From Candidatus Gastranaerophilales bacterium (GTDB taxonomy: Bacteria; Cyanobacteriota; Vampirovibrionia; Gastranaerophilales; Gastranaerophilaceae): a DNA stretch of 64,000 nucleotides. Below are positions 26,245-34,661 of this stretch, piece by piece (positions within the stretch are counted from its first letter, which is position 1; every line of letters begins with the position of its first letter). Both the position numbers and the translations under genes were made by a program. Location of the stretch: NCBI GenBank assembly GCA_944323625.1, contig CALUTD010000001.1, forward strand, positions 62,001 through 126,000, written 5' to 3'. Below the pieces are notes generated by a model. That model did no database searches, was not told where the DNA came from, and was given only the letters and a program-made list of their open reading frames with translations.

Positions 26245-26251
26245 GGGGGGG
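26245..26251 (+). repeat. G7 tract
   Basis: Seven G directly after the dispersed repeat, in the context GACGAGAG...AGTGC. It is not in an ORF and its flanks differ from the prepilin-linked tracts. Confidence 0.9.
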
Positions 26252-26372
26252 AGTGCTTTTTAATTACTGCCTATAATATAATACTTCAATTGTCATCCTG
26301 AAAAGTCTAAAAATCAAGCAATTTATTGCGTAGATTTTGACTTGTTCAGGATCTTACCAACTGAGAATTATA

Positions 26373-26440
26373 AGTTAATCCGGTTAGAAACCGGCTCTGC
26401 CTGAAAACAAGTTGAGTAATGTCAAAAATAAGTTAAACAA
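26373..26440 (+). repeat. Dispersed repeat, copy A (inverted copy at 41.33-41.40 kb)
   Basis: AAGTTAATCCGGTTAGAAAC, then CGGCTCTGCC and AAACAAGTTGAGTAATGT. On the other strand at 41335-41405 there is AAAACAAGTTGGGTAATGTT with AATAAGTTAATCTAGTTAGA and AACCGGCTATGCCGG; the blocks are in different order but clearly related. Confidence 0.6.
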
Positions 26441-26678
26441 GTCAGAAACCCGCCGCTGCGGGTCAGGTTGGAGGGGATAAAACTTTTTATCACCGAAACA
26501 AATAAAAAAGTTTTAAATCACAATCAAATATAATTACTTCCTATTTGCAGCCATAGAGAAAATGCGTGGCTGCTTTTTTTATTATAGGAACTTTTATGTT
26601 TATTTTTGTATCTTATAATTTATATCCTTTTTTTATTTGCAGTATAATAAATGTGAGATAATAAAGGAAAATAAGGCT

Positions 26679-27494
26679 ATGTGGAATTATTCTGAAACAG
26701 TTATGGAACATTACAGAAACCCGAGAAATGTCGGGTGTATAGAAGATGCTGACGCAATAGGCGAAGCGGGTTCTCTTTCTTGCGGTGATATGCTTAAATT
26801 ATATTTGAAAGTTGACGATAAAGGTATTATAACGGATGCCAAGTTTCAAACATTCGGCTGCGGAAGCGCCGTTGCAAGTTCCAGTATTTTAACCGAAATG
26901 GTTATAGGGAAACACATTGATGAAGCAAGAAAAATTACAAATAAACAAATAGCCGAGGCTCTTGGCGGTCTGCCGCCCGAAAAAATGCACTGTTCCGTTA
27001 TGGGGCATGAAGCTTTAGAAGATGCAATAAAAAATTATTATAATGAAGAAATAACAATAAATTCAGATAATGATGAAACTGTTTGTTTTTGTTACGACGT
27101 AACAAAATCATTTTTGGAAAACGAAATAAAAAATAATCATTTAAAAACAATGCAGGATGTTATAAATTACACAAAAGCCGGCGGCGGCTGCGGCAGGTGC
27201 AGAGGTAAAATTCAAGATATTTTAGACTCCGTTAATGCGCCTTTGGAAAAAGAAAAACCTACAAAAACTCAGATGATTATTAAAATTAATAACATAATCG
27301 AAAAATATATTTCCCCCGAACTAAGAAAAGATGGCGGAGATATAGAGCTTATTGATGTTGATGACAATAAAATAAAAGTCAGATTATCAGGAAGATGCCA
27401 GGCATGCAACCGTTCACAGTTAACGCTTACTCATTTTGTTGAAGCTACTTTAAGGCAGCATATAGATGAAAATATAGAAATTGTTCAGGTGTAA
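26679..27494 (+). CDS. nifU: Fe-S cluster scaffold NifU (three-domain)
   Basis: Scaffold on which NifS builds Fe-S clusters before transfer. 271 residues with the full NifU layout: an IscU-like domain (SLSCGDMLK, FGCGSAVASSS, HCSVMGHEAL: the three Cys), a central [2Fe-2S] domain (VCFCYD and AGGGCGRCRG) and a C-terminal Nfu domain (LRKDGGDIELIDV, RCQACNRSQ with CxxC). An upstream start is possible in frame, but this ATG gives the canonical MWNYSETVMEHYRNPRNVG start. nifS follows after 3 nt. No nitrogenase genes are seen, so this is probably the general Fe-S system. Confidence 0.95.
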   Translation: MWNYSETVMEHYRNPRNVGCIEDADAIGEAGSLSCGDMLKLYLKVDDKGIITDAKFQTFGCGSAVASSSILTEMVIGKHIDEARKITNKQIAEALGGLPPEKMHCSVMGHEALEDAIKNYYNEEITINSDNDETVCFCYDVTKSFLENEIKNNHLKTMQDVINYTKAGGGCGRCRGKIQDILDSVNAPLEKEKPTKTQMIIKINNIIEKYISPELRKDGGDIELIDVDDNKIKVRLSGRCQACNRSQLTLTHFVEATLRQHIDENIEIVQV

Positions 27495-27497
27495 AAG

Positions 27498-28712
27498 ATG
27501 ACAGATAAAAAGTTTATATATTTAGATAATAATGCTACTACAAAAGTTGATGAAAAAGTTGTTGAAGCTATGCTTCCGTATTTTTCGCAGTATTACGGAA
27601 ACCCTTCAAGTATATATGATTTTGCGGGTAAAAGCGCAAATGTAATAAAGGAATCAAGAGAGATAATTAAAGATTTCATGGGAGCGAACAGCCAAAAAGA
27701 AATTATTTTTACCGCATCAGGCAGCGAAAGTGCTAATACTGCAATTAGAGGCATTCTTAATGCAGACAGGTCTAAAAATCACCTTATTACAACAAAAGTT
27801 GAACATCCTTGTGTTCTTAATGTATATAAACAACTTGAGAAAGAAGGTTACAATGTAACTTATGCGGGAGTTAATTCTTCAGGCGAATTAAATACAGAAG
27901 AAATATATGAATCTGTTAATGACAAGACAGCTCTTGTTTCGTGTATGTATGCAAATAATGAGACAGGAGTTATTTTTCCGGTTGAAGAGATAGCGGAAAA
28001 AGTCAAATCAAAGAATAAGGATACAAAAGTATTCGTTGATGCAGTGCAGGCTGCAGGTAAAATAAATCTTGATGTAAAAAATACTCAAATAGATATGATG
28101 GGAATTTCAGGTCATAAATTCCATGCTCCAAAAGGTGTCGGCGCATTATATGTTAAATCTTCAGTACTGTTTAACCCTCTTATAATAGGAGGTCATCAGG
28201 AGAACGGAAGAAGAGCGGGAACTGAAAATGTTGCCTTTATTGCAGGGTTAGCTAAAGCAGCTCTTTTGGCTCAGGATTACCTTAAATACGAATCAACGAA
28301 AGTAAAAGAACTCCGTGATAAACTTGAAAACGGATTATTATCAAGAGTATACAGTGCAAGACTGAATTCTGCTTCAAGAACAAGAGTTCCGAATACTACA
28401 AATATCGGATTTGAATATGTTGAAGGCGAGCTAATATTATTGAATATGAATGATGCGGGTATATGTGCAAGTTCAGGAAGTGCCTGCACTTCGGGAAGTT
28501 TAGACCCCAGTCATGTTCTTAAAGCCATGGGCATACCTTTTACAGCCCTGCATGGGAGCATAAGGTTCAGTTTGAGCAGATATACAACTGATGAAGAAAT
28601 AGATTATGCTCTTGAAGTTATTCCGGGGATTATTGAAAAATTGAATAATATATCTCCGTTCCAGCAGGAGCTTAAAGAATTAAGACAGAGAAAAGGTATT
28701 TATTCAAAATAA
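27498..28712 (+). CDS. nifS: Cysteine desulfurase NifS
   Basis: PLP enzyme that takes sulfur from cysteine for Fe-S cluster assembly. 404 residues. Seen: YLDNNATTKVDE at the start, TKVEHPCVLN, the PLP lysine in GISGHKFHAPKG, GGHQENGRRAGTEN and the flexible catalytic-cysteine loop SSGSACTSGSLDPSHV. The spacing of that loop fits the NifS/group I class. It is translationally close to nifU (3-nt gap). Its 3' end overlaps the convergent exported-protein gene by 13 nt. Confidence 0.96.
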   Translation: MTDKKFIYLDNNATTKVDEKVVEAMLPYFSQYYGNPSSIYDFAGKSANVIKESREIIKDFMGANSQKEIIFTASGSESANTAIRGILNADRSKNHLITTKVEHPCVLNVYKQLEKEGYNVTYAGVNSSGELNTEEIYESVNDKTALVSCMYANNETGVIFPVEEIAEKVKSKNKDTKVFVDAVQAAGKINLDVKNTQIDMMGISGHKFHAPKGVGALYVKSSVLFNPLIIGGHQENGRRAGTENVAFIAGLAKAALLAQDYLKYESTKVKELRDKLENGLLSRVYSARLNSASRTRVPNTTNIGFEYVEGELILLNMNDAGICASSGSACTSGSLDPSHVLKAMGIPFTALHGSIRFSLSRYTTDEEIDYALEVIPGIIEKLNNISPFQQELKELRQRKGIYSK

Positions 28713-29287
28713 AGATAGCTCACTAAATTTAAATCAATACTGCCGTACATTAGTCTTATTCTGTTACCGCTAATTATTTCGGCATTGCAGAAAGAAATTG
28801 ATTCCTGCTCTAAATCCTGCATTGTCTGTTCAGCTTTCACTGTTAGAATTGTTTTTGTCCCTTGTGAAAGTTCAAGAACATATTCATCTTCTGCAACCTT
28901 GCGGCATGATAGTTTATAGTAGCCGGGATGTATTTTTTCACCATCATAGCTGTATGCTTCTGTCGGAATCATAACTGTCAGTGTTTGACTCAATTGGTCA
29001 TCAGGTGATTGAGAATTAGCGAATTCTTTTAAATGCTCAAAATCAGAAGATGGGGAAAGCGGTTGAACCTCTTTTTGCAATTTTCTTTGTTTTTTTGAAA
29101 GAGAGCGTTCTTTTAATGTTTCTATTGTCTTTTTTAATTTAGAATCAGAAACGGGTTCCTGATCTTCAAAACCACTGTTAAAAATTGATGAACCTTCGCT
29201 CCAGGCAGAATCTTTTTCAGAATCCTTCGCATAAGCAAAAGAAAATGTCATCAAACATATTATAAATAATGTTAAAATTCTTTTCAT
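28700..29287 (-). CDS. Exported protein of unknown function
   Basis: 195 residues with an N-terminal signal peptide (MKRILTLFIICLMTFSFAYA, cut before KDSEKD). The middle is charged and helical (LKKTIETLKERSLSKKQRK). The last 90 residues look beta-rich, with PTEAYSYDGEKIHPGYYKLS and SIDLNLVSYLYFE. Two cysteines remain in the mature part. I do not recognise a family. The gene is convergent with nifS and overlaps its end. Confidence 0.7.
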   Translation of the reverse strand: MKRILTLFIICLMTFSFAYAKDSEKDSAWSEGSSIFNSGFEDQEPVSDSKLKKTIETLKERSLSKKQRKLQKEVQPLSPSSDFEHLKEFANSQSPDDQLSQTLTVMIPTEAYSYDGEKIHPGYYKLSCRKVAEDEYVLELSQGTKTILTVKAEQTMQDLEQESISFCNAEIISGNRIRLMYGSIDLNLVSYLYFE

Positions 29288-29388
29288 ATTTTATATAATA
29301 CTGATTTTCTTAAATATGTAAAGTATTTATGTTATTTTTTTCACCAATATGGTATTATATGTTTAGGTGTTTTTTATGAGGATTGTTT

Positions 29389-29697
29389 ATGAAAAAAATT
29401 AGTAAATTTTCTTTTTTATTTATATTAGGAATTGCAGTTTCTTTATTTGTGTCAAACTGTGTAATGGCTTATGAAGTCAGTTCGGAAGATTCAGATATTA
29501 AAGTAGATAAATTTCAACCCAGTTCAGGGGTAAAAATTAAATCTTCTCGTTTTGCTCAGGCTATGGAAAATGCTACTTATAATGCAACACATAAAGACGG
29601 TGAAAAGAAAGATACTTCAATAACAGATCCTGACGAAAACTCTACCCCCGATGTACAAAAGAAAAAACGGGATACAAGTACTTTCAGATGGTTCTAA
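29389..29697 (+). CDS. Small exported protein
   Basis: 102 residues from the ATG MKKISKF; a TTG two codons upstream is also in frame. A signal peptide (FLFILGIAVSLFVSNCVMAYE) is followed by a short acidic, Lys/Asp-rich chain ending KKKRDTSTFRWF. No domain is recognised. It is followed 43 nt later by another small exported protein in the same direction, so the two may be cotranscribed. Confidence 0.65.
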   Translation: MKKISKFSFLFILGIAVSLFVSNCVMAYEVSSEDSDIKVDKFQPSSGVKIKSSRFAQAMENATYNATHKDGEKKDTSITDPDENSTPDVQKKKRDTSTFRWF

Positions 29698-29740
29698 AAC
29701 CTGTATAATAAAACTTCAAGTTAGGAAAAGGAGAGAAAAA

Positions 29741-30115
29741 ATGAAAAAATCTTTATTTACTATCGCTTTACTTAGTGCAATATTTATGGCATATTGCAAT
29801 GCTGCAAATGCTGCAACCGTTACATTCACAAAACCTTCAATTCAAGTAAATCAAGATGAATCAATACTTGAAAAGAAAAAACAAGAATATCAAGCTAAAA
29901 AAGAAGCACAACAAAAAGCTAATGAAGCAAAAAAACAACAATTTCAAAATGAAATAAATAAAACAAAAGCTGATATCGAAAAAAGTAAACAAGAAGCAAA
30001 AGCAAATCAGGAAAAAAAGGCTGCAGAAGCTAAAGCAAAACAAAAACAAAGACAAGATGCAATAAACAGCTTTAAAGATTCATTTAAAAATAAAAACTAC
30101 CGGCTTAGCCGGTAG
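29741..30115 (+). CDS. Small exported helical protein, 3' end set by a terminator hairpin
   Basis: 124 residues from an ATG after AAAAGGAGAG; the frame's earlier start overlaps the previous gene and lacks a site. The signal peptide ends NAANAATV. The rest is a long Lys/Gln/Ala/Glu helix (KKKQEYQAKKEAQQKANEAK). The last residues, KNYRLSR, and the stop codon are encoded by the ACTACCGG terminator stem that adjoins the IS200 element, so the original end may have been replaced. Confidence 0.7.
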   Translation: MKKSLFTIALLSAIFMAYCNAANAATVTFTKPSIQVNQDESILEKKKQEYQAKKEAQQKANEAKKQQFQNEINKTKADIEKSKQEAKANQEKKAAEAKAKQKQRQDAINSFKDSFKNKNYRLSR

Positions 30116-30121
30116 TTTTTT
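30092..30121 (+). terminator. Terminator (ACTACCGG family) at the IS200 border
   Basis: Stem ACTACCGGCT / AGCCGGTAGT followed by six T. It overlaps the last codons of the preceding small exported protein gene. Closely related hairpins are at 18.44 kb (no IS) and 40.95 kb (IS relic). Confidence 0.85.
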
Positions 30122-30812
30122 CTGTGGCTATAAGCCACTGTTACCTGCTTGGCTCTAAAGAGCCTCCGAAAATTTGCCTCCCGCACTACTTCCTCTCGCT
30201 GGCTCTAAAGAACCTCCTTCTTTAGCTTTTGTTCACCTGCTCACCCGTGAACGGGTCTATATACTCTTTCAACGTCAGTTGGTCAAACTCTATATCCTCT
30301 TGCAGCTGATTTTGTACATATTCTTTTATCTTTTTCTCATTCTTTCCTACTGTATCTACATAATATCCTCTACACCAAAAATGTCGGTTCCCATATTTAT
30401 ATTTTAAGTTCGCATGTCTTTCAAATATTATTAATGAACTTTTTCCTTTCAAATATCCCATTACTGATGATACACTATATTTTGGTGGTATCCTTAATAA
30501 CATATGTATATGATCCGGACATGCTTCTGCTGCTATTATCTCTATTCCCTTTCTTTTACATAAATCTTTTAATATTTTTCCTATATCTATTCGTATTTGT
30601 TTATATATTATTTTTCGTCTGTATTTCGGTGCAAATACTATATGATACTTACATTCCCACTTCGTATGTGCTAAACTATTTATATCCATTTGGATCCTCC
30701 TCTACTTAATTCGTACGGTCGGCAAACCTTTACTTATTATACTATTGGAGGTTTTTTTTACTTGAAGCTAAAGCTTTCGCGAACTCACCTGCATAGCAGG
30801 TGGTTTATTTTC
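30122..30812 (-). mobile_element. IS200/IS605-family element (single tnpA)
   Basis: About 690 nt around one tnpA gene. Each end carries a subterminal hairpin as expected for this family: GTGGCTATAAGCCAC near the left border (right end of the element) and CACCTGCATAGCAGGTG near 30787-30803 (left end). A second small hairpin GGCTCTAAAGAGCC is at about 30153. No inverted terminal repeats are seen, which is normal here. Exact borders are estimates. No tnpB is present. Confidence 0.8.
30222..30689 (-). CDS. tnpA: IS200-type Y1 HUH transposase TnpA
   Basis: 155 residues. The family start WECKYHIVFAPKYRRK is clear, the HUH pair reads CPDHIHMLL, and the catalytic tyrosine helix (GKNEKKIKEYVQNQ) lies near residue 130. 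GAGGAGGAT precedes the ATG. The frame is intact, so the element may be active. Transposition would occur as single-stranded DNA during replication and leaves no target duplication. Confidence 0.95.
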   Translation of the reverse strand: MDINSLAHTKWECKYHIVFAPKYRRKIIYKQIRIDIGKILKDLCKRKGIEIIAAEACPDHIHMLLRIPPKYSVSSVMGYLKGKSSLIIFERHANLKYKYGNRHFWCRGYYVDTVGKNEKKIKEYVQNQLQEDIEFDQLTLKEYIDPFTGEQVNKS

Positions 30813-30831
30813 ATTTCATTACAATTAAACC

Positions 30832-30861
30832 AAAAAACCTCCTAAAAAGGAGGTTTTTTTT
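30832..30861 (+). terminator. Strong terminator between IS200 and next gene
   Basis: AAAAAACCTCC / GGAGGTTTTTTTT stem with a 6-nt loop. It insulates the downstream gene from the insertion. Confidence 0.85.
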
Positions 30862-30862
30862 A

Positions 30863-30892
30863 TTGACATAAATCCGAACTAAAATGTAAAAT
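30863..30892 (+). promoter_or_regulatory. Promoter of the 30.9-kb exported protein gene
   Basis: Perfect TTGACA, 18-nt spacer, TAAAAT, about 20 nt before the start codon. It begins right after the terminator. Confidence 0.65.
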
Positions 30893-30912
30893 AATAGCAT
30901 TAAGAGGAGAGT

Positions 30913-31569
30913 ATGATGAAAAAATTATTTTATTTACTTGTTTGTTCTTTAATTTTTGCCGGAGCTGCTTATAATCCTGCTATGGCAGAAGAAGATTCTG
31001 TTATTATAAAAATTCCAGCAGAAGATGTTGATACAATAGATGTTAAATATGAAACTCCCAAAAAAGCAACTTCCCCCTCCTTTGTAGATTCTACCAAAGA
31101 TGCCGCGAAAAAAACCGTTGATACGACAAAAGATTTTACAGATAAAACTGTTGAAGCAACAAAAAAAGCCGCGCAAAAAACAGTTGAAACAACAAAAGAA
31201 GTTACGGATAAAACTGTTAAATCCACTAAAGAATTTACCGATAAAACAATTGATAATACAAAAGAAGTTATTGATAACTTAAACCCTAATAAACCTGTCA
31301 CAGTTGACGAATTAAAAACAAAAGCATCAATAAAAACTTTGAAGAATGAACGAAAAGAAATTAAATCCGCATACAATTCAAGAATAAAAGATATTAATGC
31401 AAAAATAAAAGCAACTGAAGCTTCTACAACTATATCAGATGTTCAAAAACGCAACAGAATATATAACTTGAACAAAGAAAAACAGGAAATTATTATAAAA
31501 CGAGATTCCGCTGTTGAAGAATATAATATGAAAATCGAAAAAGTTAAAGCTGAATCTAAGTCAGAGTAA
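30913..31569 (+). CDS. Exported protein with 11-residue Lys/Thr repeats
   Basis: 218 residues. The signal peptide ends NPAMAEED. Residues 55-115 consist of about six imperfect 11-mers of the type KkTVe(T/A)TKe(F/V)TD (KTVDTTKDFTD, KTVEATKKAAQ, KTVETTKEVTD, KTVKSTKEFTD, KTIDNTKEVID). This is the amphipathic 11-residue period seen in LEA-like and apolipoprotein-like chains. The C-terminal 90 residues are a charged coiled coil. It probably binds membranes or other helices outside the inner membrane; function unknown. Confidence 0.75.
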   Translation: MMKKLFYLLVCSLIFAGAAYNPAMAEEDSVIIKIPAEDVDTIDVKYETPKKATSPSFVDSTKDAAKKTVDTTKDFTDKTVEATKKAAQKTVETTKEVTDKTVKSTKEFTDKTIDNTKEVIDNLNPNKPVTVDELKTKASIKTLKNERKEIKSAYNSRIKDINAKIKATEASTTISDVQKRNRIYNLNKEKQEIIIKRDSAVEEYNMKIEKVKAESKSE

Positions 31570-31589
31570 ATGTTGTTTTTTACCCGCCT

Positions 31590-32795
31590 TCAAAGTTCAT
31601 TATCATTATAAAGTCTATAACCGGCCTCATAAGCGTCGGTTACGGCGTTTGAAAATTTCTTACCGGTTGACCAGTATGAGGTATGAGCTCCCATAAATGT
31701 TCTTCTGCTTTTTACATCCGATTTTGAATAAATAAACCCTTTATTTGGTAAAATTTCCATATCAATTTTATCTTTTAAATCTTTATATGAAATATTTTTT
31801 GTTACCGAATATCCTAAAGGATCATCGGCATAATTTACTGTTAGCCAAAACATATTATTTTCTAAAATATATTTATATAAAAGCTTATTATAATAAGTTA
31901 AAGAATAATTTGGATTTGATATATCAGAATAAAATAATATAAGAGGACTGCCAAAATTTATAATACCTTTTAAAACACCCGGCGGGATACATTCTTCACA
32001 GGTAAAATCATTTATTTTTTCATAATCACCTTTAGACATTTCAAAATCAATATTTGGCATTAATTGACCATCTGCACTGTATACGGCAAGACCTGACTTT
32101 GTCAGAGCATCAATACAGGTTTTATTTTTAGGATTATTTTTTACATAATCTTTAAACTCGTCTGAAACATTTGTCCGCAAAAAATAATCATAAATATCAA
32201 TATTTGGAAGTTTATTAAACATATATTCATAAGTTACAAAAGAACCGGCGCTATAACCGAACAAAATAACAGATTTATTCTGTTCATAACTTTCCTTAAC
32301 CTGTTTATGTAAATCTTCAATAACAGGATGCATATTCCTATAATGAGATACCCATATTGCATCATGTAAAAAATGAGCCAATAGTGTACGCACTGTTTGT
32401 GCAAGTTTTGGACTAAACATTTTTGATATTTTTAATCCCGAATTTATTGATTGAATTTCTTCGCTGCTTCTATCTCCCCAAAAGAAAGTTTCAGGTTTTG
32501 CAGATATATTATATTCTCCGTCTTTTAAAAGTTTTTTATTTATTAATTGGGAATTCGAAAAAGCTTCAATCATATGAGGATGCAATTTTTCTACACCGTT
32601 AAAAAACCATTTCTTCATTTTTTTATCATTATTATTAGAGCCGTTTATATAAATGAATTTTATTTCACCCTTCGGCAGCTCACAAGTGCTGCCATCCGTA
32701 GTACAGCCCTTTTGCTGCATTGAAGCACAAGCGGGCTGCGGCAAAAAGCCAACTATTACCAATAATATTGCAATTATTAAAATAAATTTCTTCAT
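31590..32795 (-). CDS. Exported serine hydrolase-like protein (alpha/beta fold)
   Basis: 401 residues with an N-terminal signal peptide (FILIIAILLVIVGFLPQPAC). A nucleophile elbow SVILFGYSAGSFVTYEYM lies near residue 185, preceded by a strand and followed by a helix as in alpha/beta hydrolases. KFIYINGSNNND near the start could form the oxyanion strand. The C-terminal histidine is probably in TFMGAHTSYW. Several cysteines suggest disulfides. A lipase or esterase acting in the periplasm or outside is plausible; no closer family is recognised. Confidence 0.6.
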   Translation of the reverse strand: MKKFILIIAILLVIVGFLPQPACASMQQKGCTTDGSTCELPKGEIKFIYINGSNNNDKKMKKWFFNGVEKLHPHMIEAFSNSQLINKKLLKDGEYNISAKPETFFWGDRSSEEIQSINSGLKISKMFSPKLAQTVRTLLAHFLHDAIWVSHYRNMHPVIEDLHKQVKESYEQNKSVILFGYSAGSFVTYEYMFNKLPNIDIYDYFLRTNVSDEFKDYVKNNPKNKTCIDALTKSGLAVYSADGQLMPNIDFEMSKGDYEKINDFTCEECIPPGVLKGIINFGSPLILFYSDISNPNYSLTYYNKLLYKYILENNMFWLTVNYADDPLGYSVTKNISYKDLKDKIDMEILPNKGFIYSKSDVKSRRTFMGAHTSYWSTGKKFSNAVTDAYEAGYRLYNDNEL

Positions 32796-32870
32796 ATCTT
32801 AATATTTCATTCTGATGTTTTATTTTTATAGTATCATAAACTAACAGGATATAATTTAGGAATTAATTTT

Positions 32871-34148
32871 ATGAATGTTTTGTTCGGAATTTTAGGAATA
32901 CTTTCAATGTTATTGATTGCATTTTTGATGTCAAATAACAGAAAGAAAATAAACTATAAAACCGTTATAGTCGGATTAATACTTCAATTTTTACTTGCGG
33001 TATTTATATTGAAATTTGAACCCGGAAAGTTAATTTTCGAATATATAGGACGTTTCGTAGAAAAGATTCTTGAATTTGCGAACCAAGGCGCCGATTTTGT
33101 TTTCGGTCCGTTATCAAACAGCCCCGAAGTTTTAAATGAATTATTCGGCGATAAATCGTTTATGTTTGCTATGAAACTTATTCCTGCATTAATATTTATG
33201 ATGATACTTGTTAATATATTATATTATTACGGAATAATGCAAAGAGTAGTTGCATTTTTCGGCAAAATAGTAAACAAATTAATGGATGTATCGGGTGCTG
33301 AAGCACTATCAAATGTAGCAAGTTCATTTGTCGGTCAAATAGTTGCACAAATAATGATAAAACCGTATCTTCCAAACTTAACACGTTCTGAAATACTTGC
33401 TTCAATGACAGGTAGTATGGCCTGCTTATCAGGAGGGTTGATAGCCGTATACGCTGGGCTTGGAATACCTGCGCAGTATATGCTGGCAGCTTGCATAATG
33501 GCAGCTCCAGGTGCTCTTGTTGTTTCAAAAATAATTTATCCTGAAACAATGGAGCCTCAAACTAAAAACGATTTTAAAATTAAAACAAGAAGAAGTGATG
33601 TAAATGTTTTAGATTCCATTTCAAAAGGCGCGGCAGAAGGTATGAAAGTTGGGTTAAATGTTATTGCAATGCTTATTGCTTTAATTGCTCTTATTGCTTT
33701 AATAGATTATTTTCTTGCCAAATTCGGAGGTTTTGTTCACAATATTTTTAATTTAAATTTAAACTTTATAGGTATGGATATTGAACATTTATCAATAAAG
33801 ATGATTTTTGGTAAAATTTTTTCTGTTTTTGCGCTTTTAATAGGTATTCCGATGAATGAAATTACAACAGTAGGCTCATTACTGGGAACAAAATTTGTTC
33901 TTAATGAAGCAATTGCTTTTACTGATTTAATTTCTATTAAAAGTACGCTTTCAGAAAAAAGTTTTATAATTGCAACTTTTGCACTGTCGGGATTTGCAAA
34001 TTTTACATCTGTAGCTATTCAAATATCAGGTATAGGAGAAATTGCTCCTAATCAGAGAAAAAATCTTGCCAGGATGGGAATAAGAGCCCTCATTGCCGGA
34101 ACTCTTACTTCTTATATATCTGCTTGTATGGCAGCAATGTTATTATAA
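32871..34148 (+). CDS. Concentrative nucleoside transporter (NupC/CNT family)
   Basis: 425 residues with about ten membrane helices. It takes up nucleosides with Na+ or H+. Family signs: the start ILGILSMLLIAFLMSNNRKKIN, GQIVAQIMIKPYL, SMACLSGGLIAVYAGLGIPA with MLAACIMAAPGALVVSK, EGMKVGLNVIAML and ALSGFANFTSVAIQISGIGEI. Coupling ion is not clear. It is monocistronic, facing an AT-rich divergent region with the secreted hydrolase. Confidence 0.92.
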   Translation: MNVLFGILGILSMLLIAFLMSNNRKKINYKTVIVGLILQFLLAVFILKFEPGKLIFEYIGRFVEKILEFANQGADFVFGPLSNSPEVLNELFGDKSFMFAMKLIPALIFMMILVNILYYYGIMQRVVAFFGKIVNKLMDVSGAEALSNVASSFVGQIVAQIMIKPYLPNLTRSEILASMTGSMACLSGGLIAVYAGLGIPAQYMLAACIMAAPGALVVSKIIYPETMEPQTKNDFKIKTRRSDVNVLDSISKGAAEGMKVGLNVIAMLIALIALIALIDYFLAKFGGFVHNIFNLNLNFIGMDIEHLSIKMIFGKIFSVFALLIGIPMNEITTVGSLLGTKFVLNEAIAFTDLISIKSTLSEKSFIIATFALSGFANFTSVAIQISGIGEIAPNQRKNLARMGIRALIAGTLTSYISACMAAMLL

Positions 34149-34157
34149 TCAAAAAAT

Positions 34158-34595
34158 TTATACACATTCATCCAAAAGGGATTCTACTTCATCGTTAAAA
34201 GCTGGAATTTGCTCAATTTCGAACCCTTTTGTTGTATATAAGTTTTGTGCATATTGATGGATTAGTTTTGAATTTTTTTCAAGGTTGCTGTTTAAATAAT
34301 AAGTTGTAAACTCCTTCATTGTGAACGGAAGTTTTCTGCAGCGTTTAAATCTATATTTATACAACTTATCAATACCATTTTTATTTTCTACATATTCTTT
34401 ATTTGTTTCTTTTTGGATTTGTCTTATTTGTTGTTCGGTTTCATCTGAAAAAGGATAATAAAAATATGTTTCTGTAATACTGGGTATATTAAGACCCTCA
34501 TCAATATCAGTACGTCTTTTAGTTTTTCCCCATAAACCGCTGAAAGTTTGATTATTTACCGTATTTGACTGTTTAACTACCGGTGTAATTCTCAT
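34158..34595 (-). CDS. Small protein of unknown function with NxTFSGLW motif
   Basis: 145 residues, no signal peptide, hydrophilic and rich in Glu, Lys and Tyr. Near the start it has NNQTFSGLWGKTKRR. A similar short 'polar N-terminus plus F(S/K)(G/S)' segment occurs in the phosphatase-like protein at 19.4 kb. The rest is predicted helical (DETEQQIRQIQKETNKEY). I recognise no family. Convergent with the nucleoside transporter gene. Confidence 0.6.
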   Translation of the reverse strand: MRITPVVKQSNTVNNQTFSGLWGKTKRRTDIDEGLNIPSITETYFYYPFSDETEQQIRQIQKETNKEYVENKNGIDKLYKYRFKRCRKLPFTMKEFTTYYLNSNLEKNSKLIHQYAQNLYTTKGFEIEQIPAFNDEVESLLDECV

Positions 34596-34661
34596 AGAAT
34601 AAATCCTCTTTCTTTATTGTGAATATTTGTTTATAGAAAAACTCATAAAAATATTTTTTGC

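Larger units (their letters stand above)
26019..26678. other. Gene-free stretch with dispersed repeats
   Basis: 660 nt between the adhesin fusion and nifU. It holds a G7 tract (26245-26251) and two dispersed repeat types described separately. It also has palindromes of the CCTGAA...TTCAGG kind (around 26295-26350) and hairpins such as AGAAACCGGCTCTGCC and CCCGCCGCTGCGGG. Near 26550-26585 a hairpin GCAGCCATagagaaaatgcgTGGCTGC plus a T run looks like a terminator. I see no convincing ORF. Confidence 0.6.

Noticed and set aside
26679-28712. nifU-nifS as a sign of nitrogen fixation
   Set aside because: No nitrogenase or other nif genes are in the window, and NifUS-type systems serve general Fe-S assembly in many anaerobes.
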